From contig JAGVSM010003752.1 of assembly GCA_022494885.1 (NCBI GenBank), positions 186,001-250,000 of the forward strand: DNA of 64,000 bases, in the 5' to 3' direction. The notes below the pieces were generated by a model that was given only the letters and a program-made list of their open reading frames with translations, did not search any database and was not told where the DNA came from. Of the stretch, positions 56,829 through 64,000 are shown piece after piece (the first letter of the stretch is position 1; each line of letters starts with the position of its first letter). The DNA comes from Micrasema longulum. Its lineage: Eukaryota > Arthropoda > Insecta > Trichoptera > Brachycentridae. Both the position numbers and the translations under genes were made by a program.

Positions 56829-57581
56829 GCGAAGGATGAGGGAATGAAAGATTTAAAGCAGCCTCCAAAAGCTTTATTGTTACTAGATAATGGTCCTGGC
56901 CATCCAAATTATACCGATTCTATGAGTGATGATAGACAAAATACAGTTATGTTTCATCCTTCAAACTATACTCCACTCGCGCAGCCCATGAATCAAAATT
57001 TTATGGTGGGGAAAATTTTATCTCGTAAGAAACTCCCTTTGAAAATTGACAACAAAGAAGATATCGTAGTATCATATCGGCTATCCTCGCAAAAAACAAA
57101 TTTACTCCTAATCTAATTAAGAAATCGCACCAGGAAGTTTGGCTAATACATAGTGAGTTTATGAAGGAAATGTGGATTCCGATTCCGAGTGTAGATTATT
57201 TATTTAACAATAATATAACCTGTTTATATCAATGTTAAATTAAAAATTACGTTATTGATGAACAATATGCAAAAAGTTTGTTTCATTTCTTAAAAATTTC
57301 AACATGTATGTGTGAATATATACTATATGTGTGTACGTGTGTGTACGTATGTTTATAAATGCATTTCATGTGCCCCGATTCAGCATGGATTTTCTAGCGA
57401 GTCAGGGCAATTTCACATGCATGGGTCCTTCTTGATTGTGGTGTCACTATAAACTGTGTCTCTGTCCCCAATAAATGTATGTACAATAACATCTTTTTTT
57501 TAATCAAAAAAATAATAACAATCGATAATTCGTTAAACCGAACAGGTTCGGTTTTCAATTGTTCGGGGAATAGAGACTAAC
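56829..57581 (+). pseudogene. pogo/Tigger-like transposase fragment with one terminal repeat
   Basis: The open frame 56844-57116 contains PPKALLLLDNGPGHP, where D is the second catalytic aspartate of the DDE_1 domain. It also contains MFHPSNYTPLAQPMNQNFM, the P-N-x-T-x-L-x-QPMDQ block of pogo/Tigger transposases, with N where the third aspartate is expected. The frame can be extended upstream through KDEG. The N-terminal CENP-B-like DNA-binding region and the first aspartate are missing. At the right, GTTCGGTTTTCAATTGTTCG (57546-57565) then GGGAATAGAGACT resembles a pogo-type terminal repeat when reversed. No matching left end seen. Confidence 0.75.
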
Positions 57582-58129
57582 ACTTTAATTTGTCTTTTTT
57601 TCCGGCAGATTTTATTGAGTTTATTTAATTTACGTTTTTTTTACTTTCGACAAAATATTTCTTCTAGGGAAAATACAAATGAGTTTATAATATTTTGTAA
57701 ATAAACAAGGAAATGCCGCAAAGATTGCCACAACATAAAGTCGTATCAGCTCGCTATCAATACATTAGAATACTGTTATGTCGGGGTATTTGTATCAAGG
57801 ACGTGCGAACGTGCGAACGTGCGCAGGTTCCGTTTCACAAAGGATTACCAACTTTAACACTAACACCATTAATATTAATTATATTTATGTTTACCATTAA
57901 ATTAATAATTCGGAAACATTAACTGCCAACACGCCTTTATTGCGAAATTGGTTTTAACTCCAGCCTTCCTTTTCTTCCGTGTTCATATTCAGTTTCCTAC
58001 GTTTCATCGTTAGAATTAGAATTACAAATTATTTAAAAATCAAAAAAATTACCGTTTATTATCAACCCAACGCATATTGACGTAAAATATTATTAATTTA
58101 ATGTTTGAATCACAGATTTTTAAGTATTT

Positions 58130-58215
58130 ATTTAATTTATGTTTACATAAATATTACAAAAAAATAATAACTTTTCCCTAACTCTACGAGACCGAGAGCC
58201 CCGTGTTGAGTTGGT
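58130..58215 (-). repeat. LINE 3' end related to 50890-51060
   Basis: AGTATTTATTTAATTTATGT and CCCCGTGTTGAGTTGGTATT match GTCCCGCGTTGAGTTGGGAC and the flanking A/T tail of the copy at 50890. Confidence 0.45.
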
Positions 58216-58242
58216 ATTAAAAATAATGGAAAGTGGAAGCAC

Positions 58243-58412
58243 ACACATTGCATGAACATTTAAAGTACTTTAGTCGGTAACCATTTAGTCTTTAACATGT
58301 TTAGAAGAAAAAAAATGTATGCATATTCTGCTTTTCATAGAGAAAACTTTATTTTACTTCGTAGATAAAATTGAAGATAAATGTTAACTTTCCATTGTAA
58401 TCAGGGCCCAGG
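58243..58412. mobile_element. Second copy of the GGCC-terminus MITE, truncated at its left
   Basis: Interior and right end match 50225-50395. The right end GTAATCAGGGCCC directly abuts a second left-type terminus, GGGCCTCGATTATGATGGAA at 58413. So two elements, or one element and a solo end, are joined head to tail. Confidence 0.65.
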
Positions 58413-58946
58413 GCCTCGATTATGATGGAAAGATAAAGACGTCATACCTATACCTTGATGGTATAGTTAAAGATAAATTCTCTGTAACGAAATCAAAGAT
58501 ATAATACTGATCAAGTTTTCGATAGGTTTATCGATAGGAAACAAGGGGAAGCGTACGTTACGGTACACATATCTACGCACTGAAATGACATATCTTCAGT
58601 ATGACGTTATAGTTGAAGATAAAAGTCTCATTATTTTTATGCGTGCCAAATTCAAGTCTTTTGATAAGTGTAATATTAATGGTGTATTGATGGAATATGC
58701 TTGCCCAAGTTGAATTTATTAAGTGATTTATATGCCATGCACCCATGCGAGATTCAATGCGCTGAACTCTTGAGTTCGTAAAAATTATTTATTGTACGCA
58801 AGTGAAAATAATAATTACAGCGTGAGTAGAAAAGGTCACGTTAAATGTAGGCGTAAAGTTTAATAATTATACATTTAATTATTAGTGAATGTTTTATTAT
58901 TTGGTGTACAAATTCTATTATGTGTCTATTAATACGCTTCGACGTG

Positions 58947-59875
58947 AAGCTCGTATTACACGGGTCAGAAAATTATGCAAGATGTTGCGCAATATCTTGC
59001 GCAGTTTCTTACACAATAACTGTTGTGTCAAATTTTGGGCTACTTCATTTGCTGTTTGACACGGGGTAGTTTCTGGTGTAGATATTTTTGGCGCCATAAC
59101 AGATAACGGGCAGTTTCAAAGTTGACAAAACGAGCCATCTTGTGACGACGGACTGTTGACAACTGACAATATATTATTCCGTGATCAACAATCAACATCA
59201 GGTTTCTAAAATGACGTAAATCGTGAACCTTATGTTACGGAATCGCTCATGAACGATGAAGAAAAGATAGCCAGGTAGTAATATCTTGTTTATTGGTTAG
59301 TTTATGTTTACTGGTGGAAATGAACGTAACCGTTCAGTATTACTTCTAAATTACAATTCCTTCTAGTAATATCAAAGTATGTGTTTATAGCATTATCAAA
59401 TCATAAGAGCCGCGAGCAAAAGAAATAAACGCGACAGGAAATCAGCCCCTAACGACGAGAGACATTCGCTTGATGCGTAATGGTTTTATTCCATACTTCT
59501 TCTATACCGGAGATATGGACCAAATCGTACATCCAGCGATCAGACGGTCAAGACTTGGTAATTCTTATTAAAAATCTTTTTAAAAAAAGCAAGCGTGAAG
59601 TGAAAAGTGCCGTGAAACAAAAAGGGCGAGGATAAATAAAGTGACACAAGCAACAACAAATACGCGTTGACAGTTAACAGTATAAGATGCGCGCGCTAAT
59701 TTTTTATGCGCCCGCAGATCTTGGTTCAAATATTTGTTGAAAAGAGGGTGTGTTCTGATTTTTCTGAATTTGACTACAGATTTCACTCAATTTGTGTATT
59801 ACACGACACAATATTAATTGTGTCAAATCTTGCACAAGATACTGTACCATTTTCTGACCCATGTAATACGAGCTT
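58947..59875. mobile_element. Non-autonomous TIR element, about 930 bp
   Basis: The left end AAGCTCGTATTACACGGGTC and right-end reverse complement AAGCTCGTATTACATGGGTC match, continuing through AGAAAAT (27 bp, one mismatch). Further inside, TTGCGCAATATCTTGCGCAG and GTTGTGTCAAAT on the left have reversed partners on the right (TTGTGTCAAATCTTGCACAA). TACGCTT occurs on both outer sides (58933-58939 and 59876-59882), but the left copy is separated from the terminus by 7 bp. No transposase recognised. Confidence 0.7.
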
Positions 59876-60048
59876 TACGCTTTATTTTCAAGAAAATTTA
59901 ATGTATCGGGGTGAAATGTCAACTTCATGTAACCTTTCAATTGTACATTTGTAATAAATATTATTTATAATTTCGTGCTTTGAATCACGAGTTAAAAATA
60001 TCATTGTGGATTCCGAAAATTCGTGTTTATTTTGAACTAAAAATACGT

Positions 60049-60307
60049 CATCACCATTCCCTTTCCGCACCTAAGGGTGCATAGGGCACTGCATTGGTAC
60101 ACCAATCTCACCATATCTTGATCATTTTTCTTACATGAAGGTAAGATGATCAGTCTTACGCTTTAGATGCCAGTCCAAAAATTATGAAATGTTCTAGTGT
60201 AAAATCGCCTTTTTAAATAAATATTTCAAGCCAACCATGTCGGGAATCGAACCCGAGACCTCTGGCATGGTAGGTAAACGCGCTGACCGTTACACCACGA
60301 GGCCGAC
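60049..60307 (-). mobile_element. tRNA-derived SINE, family A, copy 4 (cleanest)
   Basis: The minus-strand head is GTGTAACGGTCAGCGCGTTT with B box GGTTCGATTCCCGACATGG. The body is complete and the 3' end is GGAAAGGGAATGGTGATG. A perfect 10-bp duplication AAAAATACGT flanks it at 60039-60048 and 60308-60317. Confidence 0.9.
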
Positions 60308-60841
60308 AAAAATACGTAGTAAGACGTAAAACGTAAAATACTATTTACCCCCCACCCAAGAATCACCACGATACTTGTGTGATGTATTCCAGTTGTTTTT
60401 ATCCTTTTTGATATTTTGAAAACAAAAGTTCAACTTGTATCGTACATTATACTATATTTTCAATTTCATTTCAACTGACCTTACATTTTATATTAGATGT
60501 AGCGAGAATAAATTAAGGGAGCGGCTTCCCGATCAATAGCTTTTATATCAATTGAGTACAAAATGATGTGTTCTTATATAAGTTGATGTATATAATATGT
60601 TTTGATGTAATATTTATTTTTAAAATGAATCAAATACATCTCTTCCGGTTTTGAGATATTAACTTTTATTGTGTAGGTGTAAAGGTTTTAATTTTTAAGA
60701 AGTGGTATGGTAGAATTTAAAAAAAATATATACCTATAATATCATAATCGATATGCTGTATATTTCATTAAAAAAATTGTAGATTTTTATTCAAACCTGA
60801 TGAGGGGGTGAGTTTGCATTACTTTGTGTTTTTTTCCAGAT
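60308..60841. other. AT-rich spacer
   Basis: No gene or shared repeat recognised. Confidence 0.35.
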
Positions 60842-61052
60842 TAAAAAAAAGAATAACCCGCTAAGACTTTATTTAGAGGCTTGTCATCGGGTGAGATAGA
60901 TGGGATATGGAAGGAGGTAGTGAAAAATACACCACAACACCCAGACCGATTAGGAAAACTCTTTTTTGGATTTTTTCTTGCAACTGGCGGAAATCGAATC
61001 CGCGACGCTAGTTTCACAGTTGGACGTCTAACCGACTGCGCCATGGCGTCTG
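60842..61052 (-). mobile_element. tRNA-derived SINE, family B, copy 4
   Basis: The minus-strand head is ACGCCATGGCGCAGTCGGTT with B box GGATTCGATTTCCGCCAGTT. The body and the 3' hairpin (ACCCGATGACAAGCCTCTAA / AGTCTTAGCGGGTT) are followed by an A/T tail. Confidence 0.8.
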
Positions 61053-61254
61053 TCTTTCTTGATAGATAATATAACATGCAAAGTTTCCTCATAAAAAGGT
61101 TTCGGATATCTTTCAAACCCATTATAATTAAATTTAACATTTAAAACCACTTTCCTCTCCTCTGATTGATATAAATTGTCGAAGATATGAACAGATTTAT
61201 TTCAAGAAAATTTTCAAAAAAACAAGATAATTTTTTTTATTGAAAAAAAAATTG

Positions 61255-61415
61255 CACCACAACAGGCCAGGGGACCCAATCATAGTTGTGAATTACACCA
61301 CAGAACATCCAGGCTTGAGGAAAACCACATTTATTTATGTGTTCTCACCGGGAATCGAACCCGGAACCTTCCGTGTCTGAGTCAAGCGTCTCAACTACTA
61401 CTCCACGGAGGCCGC
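61255..61415 (-). mobile_element. tRNA-derived SINE, a further family (single copy here)
   Basis: On the minus strand, GGCGGCCTCCGTGGAGTAGT starts a tRNA-like head with a perfect B box GGTTCGATTCCCGGTGAG. A body containing TTCCTCAAGCCTGGATGTTC and CCCTGGCCTGTTGTGGTGCA ends in a poly-A run (T-run at 61230-61254 on the plus strand). The head's ends do not form an acceptor stem, so it is not a tRNA gene. Confidence 0.75.
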
Positions 61416-61784
61416 CCCATGAAACTGATCATTACTCCGAAATTGAGAGGTACCGTTGTCTGACTTTTCTTTAAACGAACGTATTCTCGTATTTTCATGT
61501 TAAGTCATTTACATTTGTTTTTATTTTCTTACTATTATTGGTTTTTACACTTGTGTGCTTCAATTTTTATTATAATCGGTATATTTTCAAATATATATTT
61601 ATGCTTCAATTTTTATTACTATCGGTATGTTTTCTAATACATATTAATGATTTCTCATTTCTTAATATCAATGGTACATTTTCTAATTTATATTTACTTC
61701 GAATTTTTTTATGTTATAATTATTATTAGAATTTTTTATGCTATTAAATGCAATGAAAAAATACACACGCATAAAAGAAGGTCC

Positions 61785-61870
61785 TTTCTAAATACAGGAA
61801 TTTCCTAGCTAGTCGGGACCTGAAACAAAGAAACTCTGTACATTTTGAAACTGTGAAATACATAAATAAA
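61785..61870 (+). repeat. LINE 3' end, family L, copy 2
   Basis: GGAATTTCCTAGCTAGTCGG, GACCTGAAACAAAGAAACTC, then TACATAAATAAATACAAA. Plus-strand counterpart of 41999-42110. Confidence 0.55.
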
Positions 61871-61999
61871 TACAAATACATCAATAAAGGTTTCAGCTCT
61901 TTAACTTTACACTATATTTCGCTGAAAACCACACGTAAGTCGGTCCAGTAGATATTCAGTCTATCGAGGACTCGCATACGAACATGTATTTATTTAACA

Positions 62000-62790
62000 C
62001 TTAATATACATTTACAATATATATATATACATATAAGGGCGGGCATATTGCCTAAAGGCAATTTCTTCCTACCTACCCTAACCGTTCAATTTGAGAAAAT
62101 TACAAATACATGGACATATGTATTGAATCTTACAGTTTTATACCAAAATTAAAAACAAACATTAACAAAATACAAATATATAAAAAAAAATCACTATACT
62201 ATGAAGAGGGGAGAGGGGATTGGAAGGAAAGAAGAAAGATAAAGGAACAATTTAAATATTTAGATAGTGACATTTCAATCTTGACTTAAATGTAAATAAA
62301 GAAGGGGCGTCTCTAACATTAGTGGGTAGATTATTCCACAATCGAGCGGCTACTTCTGTGAAAGAGGAGGCAAGAAAATTAGAAGGATGACAGGGTATTA
62401 AAAGGGTTCTCTCTTAACTAGAACGAAGAGATAGTCCGTGTTGTGAAAGAGGTTGGAAGAGCTCTCTCGGATAAACAGGCGAATTGAGATTATTTAAGAT
62501 ATTGTGAAGAAGTGATAGAATGTTTCTTCTATGCTTGATACTGAGCCAGTGTAGGTGCGTGCGATACTCGGTTATGTGGTCAAATTTGCGAAGATCAAAG
62601 ATATAACGAATACAAATATTCTGCAATCGTTCTAACTTATCAAGTAATTCAGAGTTAGCATCTGGATAATATACATCCGCATAGTCAAGGAGTGGAAGAA
62701 GTAAGCTCTGGACTAATGTTTGCTTCACATTGATTGGCAAGAAATTCTGTAATCTTTTAAGTGAGTGCAAACTGCTAACATTGCCTTTTA
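62000..62790 (-). pseudogene. CR1/jockey-type LINE, C-terminal fragment and 3' end (family J)
   Basis: The minus-strand frame from about 62790 to 62414 reads SLKRLQNFLPINVKQTLVQS, LLLPLLDYADVYYPD, DKLERLQNICIRYIFDLRKF and HLHWLSIKHRRNILSLLHNI. It contains the LLLPLLDYAD-x-x-YP / KLERLQN-x-CIRYIFD-LR / LHWLxIxxRR blocks typical of post-palm reverse transcriptase regions of CR1/jockey-like elements. The frame ends at a stop after LSLRSS. The 3' untranslated region extends to about 62010 with ATTGCCTAAAGGCAAT and GGGCGGGCATATTGCC (plus strand), shared with 4225-4435. 5'-truncated. Confidence 0.85.
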
Positions 62791-63194
62791 TATATATTTA
62801 GATAGATTGATGTTCGCACATACCGGAATTAGGGCATATCAGGCAGAAGGAAATCTTAAGAACACATTTTAGCGTAATTCCCCCTTTCGCACTGTTTTCC
62901 CTTTAATAGCATCTTTTGATCCGAGATTATTTCGCGAGTGTGGTTCTCTGATGGAATATCCCTGTTCCCCGTTCCCTGCCCCTTTCCCCGCGTACACTAC
63001 ACTTGATATAAATACATTGTTATGGGCTCCGTGGGCCATACCTTTTCGTGTAATAGCGTCTTCTAATACGAGAACAGCGCTCAGCGTTACGGAGGCGTTT
63101 TGTATCGTGTTGTATTGTCACCGGAGAGGTGACTTTTCCAACCATCGAACGTTAAGGAAATATTTAGCTACGTCATACATTTAATTTATTAAAG
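62791..63194. other. Spacer without recognised genes
   Basis: Slightly more GC than its surroundings; a 77-codon open frame shows no domain. Confidence 0.35.
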
Positions 63195-63405
63195 CGCTAT
63201 TTTTACGCAAGAATATTTCATAGTCCCTGGACTGGCACCTGAATCGTACGATGATCGTCTTAAATATTTTATTATTTGTAATGTTATTTTGGTAAAATAA
63301 ATTAATAATATGAATTTTAATCTTACCACTATCAAGATGCGCTGCGATTGGTGAAGTAGTGCAGTGCCATATACGTCATTAGATGCGGAAAGGGAATGAT
63401 GATTT
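63195..63405 (+). mobile_element. tRNA-derived SINE, family A, copy lacking the tRNA head
   Basis: Begins in the body (GCAAGAATATTTCATAGTCC, TGGACTGGCACCTGAA) and ends at TTAGATGCGGAAAGGGAATG. The tRNA-like head is missing. An AT-rich insertion of about 65 bp separates GATGATCGTCTTA from ATCAAGATGCGCTGCGATTG. Confidence 0.7.
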
Positions 63406-63910
63406 ATTTTACCACACACAACGTCTTTTGGCAACATATGCATTATTTACCTGTAGTATAATATTTTATTTACTAAGTTTTATATTAACAATATATTATG
63501 TATATATTAAAAATAAATGGTTTTTTTTTTTAAAAAAAACGTGTAAAATATATTTCTCGGCATTGGATTAACCAGTGAGAAATACATTTTAACCAAATCA
63601 TGTGAATTTTTTATCAATTAAATTTAAAAAAATGATTAAAACATGTTTCTCGTTATTTCATTACTAAAGCACTCGATGCTTATATCATATTATTAGGTTC
63701 CGCGTATTATCGGAATCATACATTTGGGGACAGGATAATTAATGCTTGCGCGTTGAATTGATAAACCCCACACAAATTTAATTGTTATTAAAATGTTGAC
63801 ACGAGGGACGAATAACATCTGCTAAAACAATTAAAATATGATATTTAGTGTAAATTCTACTTTTATTTATAATTTTCCCCAGTGAACGACTGTTTTAAAA
63901 CACTCAGCTT
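63406..63910. other. AT-rich spacer
   Basis: No gene or shared repeat recognised. Confidence 0.35.
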
Positions 63911-63950
63911 ACCCTGAAGATGGCCCCTGCAATGGTGGCCTAAACGTCGC
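63911..63950 (+). ncRNA. Hammerhead-like motif, degenerate (GGCC stem II type)
   Basis: ACC, CTGAAGA (exact CUGANGA core), TGGCCCCTGCAATGGTGGCC (stem II, GGCC/GGCC), TAAA where GAAA is required, then CGTCGC with a GUC triplet. CTGAAGATGG...AAACGTCG is a common form in animal repeats and matches hammerhead order, but G12 is lost and the stem I pairing is weak. Confidence 0.35.
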
Positions 63951-64000
63951 AACAAATCCAACACACACGGTATCACCCAAAAAAGAAACATAACATAACA

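Noticed and set aside
60790..60815. CTGATGAGGGGGTGAG as a hammerhead core
   Set aside because: There is no GAAA or NUH at the expected distance and no stem I, so the seven-base match is chance.

Overview
This is an AT-rich stretch of animal nuclear DNA, most likely from an insect. The mix of tRNA-derived SINEs with jockey-, R1-, RTE- and CR1/L2-like LINE fragments would fit a moth or butterfly, but nothing in the window proves the order. I find no complete host protein-coding gene, no rRNA gene and no functional tRNA gene. Every recognisable open reading frame is a decayed piece of a transposable element. The window reads as an intergenic or intronic desert built from old, often nested, mobile elements.

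Layout. At 0.8-5.7 kb there is a foldback enclosing a LINE fragment, three tRNA-derived repeat families (called A, B and C here), an RTE-like fragment and an R1-like RNase H / zinc-knuckle fragment with a poly(A) tail. At 6.1-10.2 kb there is an unnamed repeat family (E) split by a jockey insertion, then a second jockey-like element. At 11.1-14.5 kb an inverted composite repeat encloses a pair of inverted Penelope-like termini. At 17.1-19 kb lie an RTE fragment and a 502-bp PIF/Harbinger-type MITE with TTA duplications. At 21-25.4 kb are SINE copies and a jockey 3' half. At 26.75-28.10 kb is a nearly complete but dead Tc1-like transposon. At 28.2-29.2 kb are foldbacks with hammerhead-like motifs. 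From 30 to 46 kb the sequence is sparse, with small MITEs, LINE tails and a hAT-type MITE at 45.8 kb. At 47.6-48.4 kb is a frameshifted RTE element. At 49.4-53.1 kb family E recurs, once split by a LINE. At 54.3-55.0 kb a 191-bp foldback carrying a hammerhead-like core interrupts a LINE tail. At 56.8 kb is a pogo/Tigger-like transposase fragment. At 58.9-59.9 kb is a TIR element, and at 60-64 kb there are more SINEs and a CR1/jockey-like LINE end.

The most interesting signal is a set of short elements, at about 12.9, 13.4, 28.3, 29.0, 42.6 and 54.9 kb plus a looser one at 63.9 kb. They share the order stem I / CUGANGA-like core / stem II / GAAA / short palindrome (GCGC or CCGG) / UH / stem I, as in the minimal hammerhead ribozymes known from Penelope-like elements. 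Several sit at the centre of, or just inside, long inverted arms. Insertion history is legible in several places: 10-bp target-site duplications around family A SINEs, TA around the Tc1 element, TTA around the Harbinger MITE, and nested insertions at 8.0-8.45 kb and 52.2-53.0 kb.

Coordinates of repeat edges are read by eye and may be off by a few bases unless a target-site duplication fixes them.
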